Source: an uncultured Bacteroidales bacterium (GTDB taxonomy: Bacteria > Bacteroidota > Bacteroidia > Bacteroidales > Bacteroidaceae). Taken from it: a stretch of DNA of 64,000 bases. The DNA is taken from contig CADAGO010000004.1 in the NCBI GenBank assembly GCA_902787555.1, positions 1 through 64,000 on the forward strand, read 5' to 3'. Numbering within the stretch: position 1 is the stretch's first letter; every line of letters begins with the position of its first letter. The notes beneath the pieces are model-generated. The model searched no databases, had not been told where the DNA came from, and was given only the letters and a program-made list of their open reading frames with translations. Position numbers and translations under genes: made by a program. Below are positions 25,732-34,529 of the stretch, piece by piece.

Positions 25732-26742
25732 ATGGAACAGACAATGAAAGGCTATCTCTTCCGCCTATTGAATCATGAAGAGCTCTCCCGCGAGGAGATG
25801 AAAACCATCCTGATTGGCATTACCCAAAGCGAATATCCCAATGAGCAGATTACCGCCCTACTGACATGCCTGCAGATGCGCGGCGCAACTGTTGACGAAC
25901 TGCTGGGTTTCCGTGATGGCATCCTGGAAACCGGCGTGCCCGCCATCCTCAATGCCGACCGTTATATCGATGTAGTAGGCACGGGCGGTGACCGCAAGAA
26001 TACGTTTAACATATCGACCACCTCGTGCTTCGTCATCGCCGGTGCGGGTTATAAGGTCGCCAAACATGGCAACTATGCGGCTACGAGTGTAAGTGGTGCG
26101 TCAAATGTGATTCAGCATCATGGCATTAAGTTTACAGATGATATCGATAAGCTGAATCGCTCGCTGAACGAGGCAGGTATTGTTTATCTCCATGCTCAAT
26201 TGTTTGCCAAGGCCATGAAATTCGTTGGACCTATCCGCAAGGCATTGCAGTTTCCCACCATCTTTAATCTTCTTGGCCCTATCGTAAATCCATCGCAGCC
26301 GAAGTGCCAGTTACTTGGTGTGGCTAATCTTGACCAGATGCGCCTTTACAATCAAGTATATCAGAAATTGGGTATTGATTACGGCATTGTCAACTCCATC
26401 GATGGCTATGACGAGATCTCGCTGACAGGCGATTTCAAAGTGACTACCAAAGATTACGAGCGTATTTTCTCGCCAAAGGACCTTGGATTCGAGATTGCTA
26501 AGCCCGAGGAACTTGTGGGTGGAGCCACAGAAGAGGAAGCAGCCGCAATCTTTGACGCCGTACTGGAGAACCGTGCCCTGCCTGCACAGAAAAACATCGT
26601 ATTGGCTAATGCAGGCTTTGGTATTCAAGTATTGGAACGTGGACAGAAGAGCATCGAAGAATGCATCGAAATTGCTCGCGAAAGCATCGACAGCGGTTCT
26701 GCACTCCGAACATTCAAGAAGTTTGTCGAGTTGAATAGTTAA
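25732..26742 (+). CDS. trpD: Anthranilate phosphoribosyltransferase
   Basis: The 336-residue enzyme transfers phosphoribose from PRPP to anthranilate. Signature loops are DVVGTGGDRKNTFNIST (PRPP loop), KHGNYAATSVSGASNV and the LLGPIVNP segment. Length and order are standard. It lies 146 nt after trpG, the largest gap in the operon, filled by array B. Confidence 0.97.
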   Translation: MEQTMKGYLFRLLNHEELSREEMKTILIGITQSEYPNEQITALLTCLQMRGATVDELLGFRDGILETGVPAILNADRYIDVVGTGGDRKNTFNISTTSCFVIAGAGYKVAKHGNYAATSVSGASNVIQHHGIKFTDDIDKLNRSLNEAGIVYLHAQLFAKAMKFVGPIRKALQFPTIFNLLGPIVNPSQPKCQLLGVANLDQMRLYNQVYQKLGIDYGIVNSIDGYDEISLTGDFKVTTKDYERIFSPKDLGFEIAKPEELVGGATEEEAAAIFDAVLENRALPAQKNIVLANAGFGIQVLERGQKSIEECIEIARESIDSGSALRTFKKFVELNS

Positions 26743-26779
26743 GTCGTAAGAACATTATAACGTAATATCAAAAAAAGCC

Positions 26780-27517
26780 ATGCAAGATATTCTCAAAGAA
26801 ATCATTGCCCACAAGCAGCAGGAGATAGAACAGCTATATGCAAAGAAGGCTTCTATACGTGAGGCATTGCTACAAAGTGAGACGGGTATCATTGCTGAGT
26901 TTAAGCGTCGCTCACCCTCGAAAGGTTGGATCAAGGAGAACGGACGGGCTGACACCATTCCGCTGAGTTATCAGCAAAACGGTGCTGCCGCACTGAGCAT
27001 ACTCACTGATGAACACTACTTTGGCGGGTCTGACGACTTCATTCGTCAAGCTCGTCATAGTGGAGTCACCTTACCTATATTATATAAGAACTTCATCATC
27101 AATGAGGCACAACTCTATGCCGCTGCCCTCTGTGGAGCCTCGGCCGTACTCCTCATTGCTGCCTGTTTGAGCAAGCAGGAGTGCAGCGTTCTCCTGCACA
27201 AGGCACATGAATTAGGTCTTGAAGTACTCCTTGAGATGCACTCCGAGCAGGAACTTGAATATGCCGAACTTGATCCGGATCTTTGCGGCATCAATAACCG
27301 TAATCTCGGTTCGTTCGTCACGGATGTAGAAAACAGTTTCCGACTTGCCGAACTGCTGCCCAAGGATGCGGTGAAGGTCAGCGAGAGCGGTATCTCAAAT
27401 CCTAAAACAGTAAAAGCTCTCCGCTCAGCTGGTTTCCGTGGATTCCTCATTGGTGAGAACTTTATGAAGACTGCCAGTCCAGGTAAAGCTCTTAACGAAT
27501 TCATTTCACAATTATGA
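26780..27517 (+). CDS. trpC: Indole-3-glycerol phosphate synthase
   Basis: The 245-residue TIM barrel closes the indole ring. IAEFKRRSPSKGWI holds the catalytic Lys and the SPSKG phosphate site; ILTDEHYFGGS, GINNRNLGSF and VSESGISNP follow in order. It is somewhat shorter than the about 260-residue norm because the N-terminal helix is short. Its stop codon lies inside an A/T repeat that also supplies the trpF start. Confidence 0.96.
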   Translation: MQDILKEIIAHKQQEIEQLYAKKASIREALLQSETGIIAEFKRRSPSKGWIKENGRADTIPLSYQQNGAAALSILTDEHYFGGSDDFIRQARHSGVTLPILYKNFIINEAQLYAAALCGASAVLLIAACLSKQECSVLLHKAHELGLEVLLEMHSEQELEYAELDPDLCGINNRNLGSFVTDVENSFRLAELLPKDAVKVSESGISNPKTVKALRSAGFRGFLIGENFMKTASPGKALNEFISQL

Positions 27518-27543
27518 ATTATGCATTATGAATTGTGAATTAA
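27512..27543 (+). repeat. A/T-rich ATTATGAATT repeat spanning the trpC stop and trpF start
   Basis: The run of ATTATGAATTATGCATTATG followed by AATTGTGAATTA contains the trpC TGA and the trpF ATG. A near copy (ATTATGCATTATGAATTATG, then AATTGTGAATTA) occurs at 42477-42508 upstream of ychF. Confidence 0.6.
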
Positions 27544-28133
27544 TAAAGGTCTGTGGCATGAGAAATGCGGAAAACATCCGCAAAGTAGAAGCAATGGGCA
27601 TTGACTTGATGGGCTTTATATTTTGGCCAAAATCAAAGCGTTATGTTAGCGAACGCCCTTCATATCTTCCAACGAATTGTAAGCGTGTCGGCGTGTTTGT
27701 AGATGAAGACATTGAACAAGTGAAGCGCATCGCCGATGAATATGAGCTCGATTTCATACAACTACATGGACATGAGTCGCCAGAATACATTAGGTTATTA
27801 GATAATAGGAAAATTATCAAGGCTTTCAACATAGCAACTACTGGCGACTTTGCTCTTACAGAAGCATATGAAGGAGTAGCAAACTACTTTCTTTTCGATA
27901 CCAAAGGAAAGTCTATCGGTGGCAATGGCGAGAAGTTCGACTGGAGTTTACTCTCCGCCTACGATGGCAATACGCCCTTTCTGATTAGTGGCGGTATCGG
28001 GCCTGACGATGCTGATCTACTAAAGACATTTCATCATCCAAGGTGCATAGGCATCGACTTGAACTCACGCTTCGAAATAACCCCAGGAATTAAAGACATT
28101 TATAAACTCAAACAATTCATAGAACAGTTATGA
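27528..28133 (+). CDS. trpF: Phosphoribosylanthranilate isomerase
   Basis: The 201-residue TIM barrel isomerises phosphoribosylanthranilate. It begins with IKVCGMRNAENI (catalytic Cys in KVCGM), has FIQLHGHESPEYI, the general-acid Asp in LFDTKGKSIGGNG, and LISGGIGPDD with GIDLNSRFE for phosphate binding. Residues 1-6 (MNCELI) derive from the A/T repeat at the trpC junction. It overlaps trpA by ATGA. Confidence 0.96.
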   Translation: MNCELIKVCGMRNAENIRKVEAMGIDLMGFIFWPKSKRYVSERPSYLPTNCKRVGVFVDEDIEQVKRIADEYELDFIQLHGHESPEYIRLLDNRKIIKAFNIATTGDFALTEAYEGVANYFLFDTKGKSIGGNGEKFDWSLLSAYDGNTPFLISGGIGPDDADLLKTFHHPRCIGIDLNSRFEITPGIKDIYKLKQFIEQL

Positions 28134-28912
28134 ACAAGATTAATTCTCTTTTTGCAAATAGTAAGGACAAGAAACTCCTCTCATTATATTTCTGTGCAGG
28201 ATGCCCCACATTGGAAGGAACTGCCGACGTGATAATGACCATGCAGCGAAGGGGTATTGACTTCGTTGAGGTTGGAATTCCTTTCAGCGACCCTTTAGCA
28301 GATGGTCCAGTTATCCAAAGTGCTGCCACACAAGCCTTGAAGAACGGCATGAACCTCAAGACGCTCTTTACTCAGTTGAAAGCCGTCAAGGATGAGGTGC
28401 ACATCCCTCTCATTATGATGGGCTATCTCAACCCTATCCTGCACTACGGCATTGAGGCATTTTGCCAAAGTTGTGTGGAAAGTGGTATCAGTGGTATGAT
28501 TATTCCCGACCTGCCTTTTGACGACTATCTGAACATCGTAAAACCTATAGCCGATCAATATGATCTGCGAGTCATCATGCTCATCACCCCAGAGACCAGC
28601 GAGGAGCGTATCCGATTCATTGACGATCACACCGACGGCTTCATCTATATGGTTAGCTCAGCATCCATCACTGGTACGCAGAAAAGTTTCGACGACAAGA
28701 AGCAGGATTATTTTCGCCGCATCAATGCCATGAACTTGCGTAATCCCCGTATGATTGGTTTTGGTATCAGCAATGCCCAGACCCTTAAGGCTGCTCAAGA
28801 CAATGCTGCAGGAGCGATTATTGGTTCCAAGTTTGTCACGCTACTCAACGAAAACAAGGGCAATGCTGATGCTGCTCTTGATAGTCTGTTTGAAGCGTTG
28901 AACACCTTGTAA
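28130..28912 (+). CDS. trpA: Tryptophan synthase alpha chain
   Basis: The 260-residue TIM barrel releases indole from indole-glycerol phosphate and tunnels it to TrpB. The catalytic Glu is in DFVEVGIPFSDPLADGP (also holding the Asp of SDPLADG), with VSSASITGTQ and FGISNAQT for phosphate binding. It is the last gene of the operon and is followed by a strong hairpin. Confidence 0.97.
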   Translation: MNKINSLFANSKDKKLLSLYFCAGCPTLEGTADVIMTMQRRGIDFVEVGIPFSDPLADGPVIQSAATQALKNGMNLKTLFTQLKAVKDEVHIPLIMMGYLNPILHYGIEAFCQSCVESGISGMIIPDLPFDDYLNIVKPIADQYDLRVIMLITPETSEERIRFIDDHTDGFIYMVSSASITGTQKSFDDKKQDYFRRINAMNLRNPRMIGFGISNAQTLKAAQDNAAGAIIGSKFVTLLNENKGNADAALDSLFEALNTL

Positions 28913-28940
28913 GCGCATCGTATTTTGTAGCGATATCAAA

Positions 28941-28980
28941 AAAGGTGTAGCCTACATAATGAAGCTACACCTTTATTATA
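28941..28980. terminator. Bidirectional terminator between trpA and the acyl-CoA dehydrogenase gene
   Basis: Perfect 11-bp arms AAAGGTGTAGC (28941-28951) and GCTACACCTTT (28964-28974). It is T-rich on the plus side and has TTTTTTGA on the minus side, so it can close both the trp operon and the leftward etf operon. Confidence 0.88.
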
Positions 28981-28995
28981 ACGTACTATTTCTCT

Positions 28996-30714
28996 TTACT
29001 GCTTGTAATTTTCCAGCACTTCGGCATTCATACAGTGAATGTAGTTCTGATGACGTGCTACTTCGCTTTCTGCATGGTTCACGAAAATAACAAGACTCTT
29101 AGTGAAGAGTTCTGCATTACGCATAGTGTCTTGGAGTACGAGGAGTGACATAATAGTATAGGCTGTCATTTCGTAGAGCTTACGAGCAGAAAAATCAAGA
29201 ACATCCTGATTCTCTTGTGCCTTTACGTACTCAATGCATTCTTCTAGCTTTTGTGCCATTGCTTCGATGCGTGCCACATAATTGCTATAAGCAGCGACTG
29301 CAGGATTAGCCTTCACCTCAGCAATCATATCGTTGATGACAGAAGTGTATGTGCCATTTGTGACATAACGAATCGCTGCTACGGTCTGTAACTGAGTGGT
29401 TCCCTCGTAGATACTGGTAATACGTGCGTCGCGATAGATGCGTTGGCACTTATATTCCTGCATATAACCAGAACCACCATGTACCTGGATTGCATCGTAG
29501 GTGCTTTGGTTTGCAAACTCACTATTCATACCCTTTGCCAATGGAGTAAAGGCATCTGCCAAACGACTGAATTGCTTGAGTTCCTTACGCTCCTCAGGAG
29601 TGAGCTGACGTTCGCGAGCGATATCCTCTAATGCCTTGTAAATGTCCACATAACGAGCTGTCTGATAGAGCAAGCTACGTCCTGCGTCCAACTTAGCCTT
29701 GATGGTAGCAATCATGTCGTACACAGCAGGGAAGTTGATGATTTCCTTACCAAACTGCTTACGATCCTGTGCGTAGGCAAGTGCTTCTTCATATGCAGCT
29801 TGCTCGATACCGACTGACTGTGCAGCAATGCCCAGACGAGCACCGTTCATGAGTGACATCACGTATTTGATAAGACCCAGCTTGCGGTCACCACAGAGTT
29901 CTGCCTTGGCATTCTTATATGTCAACTCACAAGTAGGACTACCATGAATACCAAGCTTGTTCTCAATGCGACGTACGTTAACACCACCATTCTTCTTGTC
30001 GTAGATAAACATGGAGAGACCACGTCCGTCACGAGTACCTTCTTCACTACGTGCAAGCACGAGGTGGATATCGGAGTCGCCATTGGTGATGAAACGCTTC
30101 ACGCCATTCAGGCGCCAGCAGTCTTCTTTCTCATCGTAAGTAGCTTTGAGCATTACTGACTGGAGGTCACTACCTGCATCTGGTTCGGTAAGGTCCATTG
30201 ACATAGTTTCACCTGCACACACGCGAGGGATGTATTTCTTGCGCTGCTCTTCGTTGCCGAAACAATAGAGTGTTTCTATACAGTCCTGCAATGACCAGAT
30301 GTTCTCAAAACCAGCATCGCCTGCACTAACGATTTCATTAGCTGCCGTATAGACACTGACTGGAAGGTTGAGACCTTCGTAGCGACGAGGCATGGTCATA
30401 CCATTAAGGCCTGCCTTGCGTGTGGCATCAAGATTCTCGTAGGTCTTCGATGCATAGCGCACACGGCCGTTCTCACAATGAGGACCTTCAGCATCTACAT
30501 CTTCAGCATTTGGAGCAATCACGTTGGCATTGATGTCACCTACAACCTCCAAAACCTTGTCGTAACTATCCATAGCGTCTTCGAAGTCCTCTGGGGCATA
30601 ATCGTACTTTCCTTTGTCCTCGAAGTTGCGTTCTTTAAGTTCCACGATGCGCTGCATCATTGGGTGTTCCATGTGGAACTTAATCTCAGGTATATCAGTA
30701 TATGAATTAGCCAT
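28996..30714 (-). CDS. Acyl-CoA dehydrogenase
   Basis: The 572-residue flavoenzyme is the longer acyl-CoA dehydrogenase type with about 170 extra C-terminal residues. MSMDLTEPDAGSDL and WRLNGVKRFITNGDSD are the FAD-contact signatures, YAQDRKQFGKEI is the second ACAD signature, and the catalytic base Glu is in SIYEGTTQLQ. It oxidises an acyl-CoA and passes electrons to the EtfAB pair encoded just upstream. Clustering with etfBA supports this. Chain-length preference is not readable. Confidence 0.95.
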   Translation of the reverse strand: MANSYTDIPEIKFHMEHPMMQRIVELKERNFEDKGKYDYAPEDFEDAMDSYDKVLEVVGDINANVIAPNAEDVDAEGPHCENGRVRYASKTYENLDATRKAGLNGMTMPRRYEGLNLPVSVYTAANEIVSAGDAGFENIWSLQDCIETLYCFGNEEQRKKYIPRVCAGETMSMDLTEPDAGSDLQSVMLKATYDEKEDCWRLNGVKRFITNGDSDIHLVLARSEEGTRDGRGLSMFIYDKKNGGVNVRRIENKLGIHGSPTCELTYKNAKAELCGDRKLGLIKYVMSLMNGARLGIAAQSVGIEQAAYEEALAYAQDRKQFGKEIINFPAVYDMIATIKAKLDAGRSLLYQTARYVDIYKALEDIARERQLTPEERKELKQFSRLADAFTPLAKGMNSEFANQSTYDAIQVHGGSGYMQEYKCQRIYRDARITSIYEGTTQLQTVAAIRYVTNGTYTSVINDMIAEVKANPAVAAYSNYVARIEAMAQKLEECIEYVKAQENQDVLDFSARKLYEMTAYTIMSLLVLQDTMRNAELFTKSLVIFVNHAESEVARHQNYIHCMNAEVLENYKQ

Positions 30715-30719
30715 ATTTC

Positions 30720-31760
30720 TTACTTGTTATTCTGTTTGTAATACTTGATGAGTTTTGGCAACACATCTTCGAGGTTGCCGTTGATGTTGTAGTCAGCAAT
30801 CTGAGTGATTGGAGCGTTAGGGTCATTGTTGATGGAAATGATAATACCCGACTCCTTCATACCTGCGATATGCTGAATGGCACCGCTGATACCACATGCG
30901 ATATAGACTTTAGGACGTACGGTAACGCCCGTCTGACCAATCTGGCGATCGTGGTCAATCCAACCTGCATCGACAGCAGCACGGCTGGCACCAACTTCTG
31001 CATGAATCTCCTTGGCCAGCTTGAACAAAAGGTCGAATCCTTCTTTGCTTCCTACGCCATATCCACCGGCTACTACGATGCTGGCACCCTTCAGATTGTG
31101 CTTTGCAGCTTCTACATGACGATCCAATACCTTTACGATGTAATCAGTCTCAGGCACATATTTGTTAACTTCGTGGTTCACAATTTCACCTTGGTAGTTC
31201 TCATCGAGAATCTCACGCTTCATCACTCCGTCACGAACGGTTGCCATCTGTGGACGGTGTTCTGGGTTGACGATGGTGGCGATGATAGAACCTCCGAATG
31301 CAGGACGAATCTGCATGAGCTGCTTTTCATAGTGCTTGTCAACAAACTCCTCACCAACTTTAACCTTCATGTCGAAGTCATCGATTTCGAGTTGTGTACA
31401 ATCAGCTGTCAAACCAGAATGTAATGCTGATGATACACGAGGACCAAGGTCACGACCAATAACAGTAGCACCCAGCAGACATATCTGAGGTTGCTCCTCC
31501 TTGAAGAGGTTCACTACTGCATCCTGATGAGGAAGTGAGGTGTAGGGAAACAAACGCTCATCATCGAAGATATGTACACGGTCAACTCCGTATGGATACA
31601 ACTCCTTTTCAATACCCTTGAGACCATTTCCGATGCAAACACATTCAAGTTTCACACCGAGTTCGTTAGCGAGCTTACGGCCCTTGGTACAGAGTTCCAA
31701 GCTCACATCGGCAATTTTGTTCTGTTCACCGATTTCTATATATACAAATACGCTGTTCAT
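30720..31760 (-). CDS. etfA: Electron transfer flavoprotein alpha subunit
   Basis: About 346 residues. The C-terminal FAD domain has VVAGGYGVGSKEGFDLL, GASRAAVDAGW, QIGQTGVTVRP and ACGISGAIQH, the standard EtfA signature. The N-terminal domain carries the ADP-binding-like fold. The frame can be extended to 31784, but that region is inside etfB; Met 31760 (NSVFVYIEIGE) starts right at the etfB stop. It forms a heterodimer with EtfB. Confidence 0.96.
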   Translation of the reverse strand: MNSVFVYIEIGEQNKIADVSLELCTKGRKLANELGVKLECVCIGNGLKGIEKELYPYGVDRVHIFDDERLFPYTSLPHQDAVVNLFKEEQPQICLLGATVIGRDLGPRVSSALHSGLTADCTQLEIDDFDMKVKVGEEFVDKHYEKQLMQIRPAFGGSIIATIVNPEHRPQMATVRDGVMKREILDENYQGEIVNHEVNKYVPETDYIVKVLDRHVEAAKHNLKGASIVVAGGYGVGSKEGFDLLFKLAKEIHAEVGASRAAVDAGWIDHDRQIGQTGVTVRPKVYIACGISGAIQHIAGMKESGIIISINNDPNAPITQIADYNINGNLEDVLPKLIKYYKQNNK

Positions 31761-31761
31761 A

Positions 31762-32562
31762 CTATCCAATCGTGTTGCTTTCAATTAATTCCTTCATTAA
31801 GTTATTGATATCTTCATCGCTACCAGTCAGGCTTTTCGATTCTTTTGCCTTGAATACGATGCTCTTCACTGTCTTCACATTCGTTGGACTTCCTGCCTTA
31901 CCAATCTGTGATGGGTCGGCATCAATATCTGCAGCACCCCATGTGGTGAACTCAGCCTTCTTGTTAGCCATTACACGCTTCACATTGCGGCTACGACAAG
32001 GAGCTGCACTACCATTCACAGTCACTACGATAGGCAATGGAGCCTCAACAGTCTCCACACCTCCGTCGATATGACGACGAGCCACGATTTTCTCTTTCGT
32101 ACACTCAAGAATTTCTTCTGTATAAGTGATTTGTGTCAATCCTAACTTCTCTGCTACCTGTGGGCCTACTTGAGCAGTATCACCATCAATGGCCTGACGA
32201 CCACAAAGGATGATGTCATACTCACCCACCTTCTTGATGGCTTGAGCCAAAGTATAGCTGGTAGCCAGTGTGTCAGCACCTCCCAATGCACGATCAGTCA
32301 ACAAGATACCTTTGTCGGCACCACGATACAGACCCTCACGCAGTACTTCGGCTGCCTTAGGAAGTCCCATTGTGAGCATTGTGATGGTCGAACCAGGATT
32401 CTGTTCCTTCAAACGGATGGCCTGCTCCAATGCGTTCAAATCCTCTGGATTGAACACGGCAGGGAGGGCAGCACGATTCACGGTTCCCTCAGGTGTCATA
32501 GCTTCAGGGCCTACATTGCGCGTGTCGGGCACCTGCTTTGCTAATACAATAATTTTAAGCAT
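31762..32562 (-). CDS. etfB: Electron transfer flavoprotein beta subunit
   Basis: The 266-residue EtfB begins LKIIVLAKQVPDT and has the AMP/FAD-binding ILCGRQAIDGDTAQVGP loop and a C-terminal extension that embraces EtfA. Whether the pair bifurcates electrons cannot be decided here. It is the first gene of the etfB-etfA-dehydrogenase operon and is preceded by a TAACTTTG box. Confidence 0.96.
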   Translation of the reverse strand: MLKIIVLAKQVPDTRNVGPEAMTPEGTVNRAALPAVFNPEDLNALEQAIRLKEQNPGSTITMLTMGLPKAAEVLREGLYRGADKGILLTDRALGGADTLATSYTLAQAIKKVGEYDIILCGRQAIDGDTAQVGPQVAEKLGLTQITYTEEILECTKEKIVARRHIDGGVETVEAPLPIVVTVNGSAAPCRSRNVKRVMANKKAEFTTWGAADIDADPSQIGKAGSPTNVKTVKSIVFKAKESKSLTGSDEDINNLMKELIESNTIG

Positions 32563-32650
32563 AATTTGATTTAATTATTTTGACAATTAATTGTTCGCCT
32601 AAACTGACTAGTTCTACTAGCTTTATAAGTTAACTAGCTCATTTTCGTTG

Positions 32651-32658
32651 CAAAGTTA
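32651..32658 (-). promoter_or_regulatory. Promoter -7 box (TAACTTTG) of etfB
   Basis: CAAAGTTA on the plus strand. The predicted leader of about 80 nt contains several CTAG-centred short repeats (ACTAGT, CTACTAGC, AACTAGC) between 32608 and 32640. Confidence 0.65.
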
Positions 32659-32753
32659 CGAAAAAAGTGCCAAGTAGGGGGCACAAAGCGGCCTTTTTTG
32701 CACACATTACAGGGCAAAGGTGTAGAAATTGTCGCCTTTCGGCCTACTTTGTT

Positions 32754-32784
32754 CTTTTGGGGTTGCACATTCGCAACCTAAAAG
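32754..32784 (-). terminator. Possible terminator after the small gene at 32794
   Basis: GGTTGC (32761-32766) pairs with GCAACC (32773-32778), extended by CTTTT/AAAAG. It lies 10 nt after the stop codon on the minus strand. Confidence 0.5.
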
Positions 32785-32793
32785 AGCAAAAGG

Positions 32794-33309
32794 TCAGAGC
32801 AGATAAGTTTGGCGGATTCGTTTGGTATCGCAGCATAGTAAACCACGATACTGCATATCAAAAATAGCCGTCACTTGTGCATTGGCCGTCAGTTGCTTCC
32901 ATGCTGCCTTATTTGTTTCGCAAATATCATCTATGACCAAAAGCATCCCATCAGACAGGGTCTTCGGAATAGAGGAGATGGGGGCAGAAGGACAGATGTA
33001 ATAGAAGAGTTGAGTGTTGAAAGCTGACAGTTGAGAATTGGCGGATGAGGTTTGAAAGCTGAGATAATCTCTCGTAGAGGCTACAGTATTTCCCACTATT
33101 TCAATCTTTTGCGGCTTGAAATGGTTCACGATTCTGAACAACTGCTCATTGCGTTTCCTTTCTGTTTTACTGCATTGAGGATGCTTTGCTTGTAGTTCGT
33201 CAAAGGCATAATAGCGTAATGGTTCAAATAGCACATTACGCACCAATGAATACGCCCAAGGCGACTGAATGCCAAAACCATATCGATGAAAAAAACGCTG
33301 TATCATCAT
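32794..33309 (-). CDS. Unknown small protein, possibly a reduced O-methyltransferase-like protein
   Basis: The 171-residue protein has no signal peptide. The N-terminus RFFHRYGFGIQSPWAYSLVRNVL, then VIDDICETNKAAWKQL and FDMQYRGLLCC near the end, recall Bacteroidetes proteins annotated as SAM-dependent methyltransferase-like, but the SAM-binding glycine loop is not evident. Residues about 92-104 (SSANSQLSAFNTQL) come from a CTCAACT-type low-complexity repeat and look like an insertion between conserved parts. Start may also be Met 33306. It may be non-catalytic or decaying. Confidence 0.5.
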   Translation of the reverse strand: MMIQRFFHRYGFGIQSPWAYSLVRNVLFEPLRYYAFDELQAKHPQCSKTERKRNEQLFRIVNHFKPQKIEIVGNTVASTRDYLSFQTSSANSQLSAFNTQLFYYICPSAPISSIPKTLSDGMLLVIDDICETNKAAWKQLTANAQVTAIFDMQYRGLLCCDTKRIRQTYLL

Positions 33310-33379
33310 CTCATTTACAATTTAACTATTTACCATTTACCATTGAACTTCATTTTTGCATTTTTACATTTTATCATTT

Positions 33380-34327
33380 TTACATTTTACATTGGCCTTT
33401 GGCCAAAACTTCTCTTGCTTTTTGCTCGTCCAAGGCTAACTGAGCTATCAAGGCTTCAGGTGAATTGAATTTCTGTTCCGGTCGCAGGAAGTCTATGAAA
33501 TGCAAGGTGATATGCTTGCTATAGATATCACCATCAAAGTCAAAGAGATTGACCTCAATCGTACGCTTATTTCCATTAAAGGTGGGTCGCCAGCCAATGT
33601 TGAGCATTCCATTATACAATGGAGGGTTTCTTTTTCCCTCTCCTTGGGGGAGGGTTAGGGAGGGGTTCAGCGCTGCTTGTACCGCATATACTCCATCACA
33701 AGGGATGAGTTTCTCTGCAGGAACTTCGATATTGGCAGTTGGATAACCTAACTTTCTTCCAACCTTGACCCCATCTACTACCACTCCGTCGATAAAATAG
33801 TCATATCCTAATAGTTTACGACTATCTGTCACACGCCCTTGAAGCAGTGTCTCACGAATGAGCGATGAACTGACGGTGATGAAGTCCTCCTCGTACACTT
33901 GCGCTTGTAGCACTTGGATTCCTATCTCCTGCCCATACCGCACATAGTCCTCGAATCCTTCCTCACGATTGTGCCCAAAACGATGATCATACCCAATGAG
34001 CAGCACCCCCACATCCCATCGCCCCTTCAGCATCTCTCGCATAAAATCGTAAGCACTCATTTTGGCAATCTCAGGGGTAAAATGCAGAACTTGCACCTCC
34101 TCAACACCTATCTCTTGAAGCAGCTGTATCTTTTCTGGCAACGTAGTGAGCTGCTTCATGCTCCACTCATCACGTTTCGGACTTCTCACCACCTCTCTGG
34201 GAGGACAATCAAAAGTAATACAGGCAGGAATGCCTCCCACCTTCTTTGCCTCCTTCACTACTTGACGCAACAGAAACTGATGCCCCTTGTGTACACCATC
34301 GAAGAAACCTATGGTTGCTACTTTCAT
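33380..34327 (-). CDS. ribF: Bifunctional riboflavin kinase / FAD synthetase
   Basis: About 315 residues. The N-terminal FMN adenylyltransferase domain begins TIGFFDGVHKGHQ (HxGH). The C-terminal kinase domain has GRKLGYPTANIEV and YNGMLNIGWRPTFNG. Between DGVYAVQA and YNGMLNIG there is an extra stretch (NPSLTLPQGEGKRNPP) encoded by a C/T-rich palindromic repeat at 33636-33664; this falls in a surface hairpin, so the enzyme probably still works. Met 34327 is chosen over 34342 because it starts the conserved domain. Confidence 0.94.
   Translation of the reverse strand: MKVATIGFFDGVHKGHQFLLRQVVKEAKKVGGIPACITFDCPPREVVRSPKRDEWSMKQLTTLPEKIQLLQEIGVEEVQVLHFTPEIAKMSAYDFMREMLKGRWDVGVLLIGYDHRFGHNREEGFEDYVRYGQEIGIQVLQAQVYEEDFITVSSSLIRETLLQGRVTDSRKLLGYDYFIDGVVVDGVKVGRKLGYPTANIEVPAEKLIPCDGVYAVQAALNPSLTLPQGEGKRNPPLYNGMLNIGWRPTFNGNKRTIEVNLFDFDGDIYSKHITLHFIDFLRPEQKFNSPEALIAQLALDEQKAREVLAKGQCKM
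33636..33664. repeat. C/T-rich palindromic element inside ribF
   Basis: CCCTCTCCTTGGGGGAGGG followed by TTAGGGAGGGG. It is in frame with ribF and adds about ten residues in the kinase domain. It belongs to the same family as the elements at 35599, 37012, 56843 and 63648. Confidence 0.75.
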
Positions 34328-34331
34328 GCCG

Positions 34332-34339
34332 CAAAGATA
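34332..34339 (-). promoter_or_regulatory. Possible promoter -7 box (TATCTTTG) at the ribF start codon
   Basis: The box ends only 4 bp before the ATG at 34327, so a transcript from it would be nearly leaderless. Upstream is a 14-bp tandem duplication (34347-34360, 34361-34374). Confidence 0.45.
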
Positions 34340-34422
34340 CAAAAAGTTTAGAGTTTAGCGTTTAGAGTTTAGCGTTTTTTCAATTATTTCAATTATTCAT
34401 TTTTCAATTATTCATTTTTTAC

Positions 34423-34430
34423 TATCTTTG
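34423..34430 (+). promoter_or_regulatory. Promoter -7 box (TATCTTTG) of the GH43-like gene
   Basis: TATCTTTG lies 10 bp before the structured leader at 34440-34500. Upstream is a duplicated CAATTATTCATTTTT tract. Confidence 0.65.
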
Positions 34431-34439
34431 CAAACGAAA

Positions 34440-34500
34440 AAATGCTATGAAGCCGAACACCATGCTAAGCTAGCATTGGCATTGTTGAGGCATAGCATTT
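34440..34500 (+). promoter_or_regulatory. Structured 5' leader of the GH43-like gene
   Basis: Outer arms AAATGCTATG (34440-34449) and CATAGCATTT (34491-34500) are perfect complements. An inner hairpin ATGCTA/TAGCAT (34462-34467, 34471-34476) sits between them. The structure begins at about the predicted transcript start and ends 29 nt before the start codon. No T-run follows, so it is more likely an mRNA-stabilising or regulatory element than a terminator. Confidence 0.6.
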
Positions 34501-34529
34501 AGAACAAAATTTATCTAACGCCAATAACA

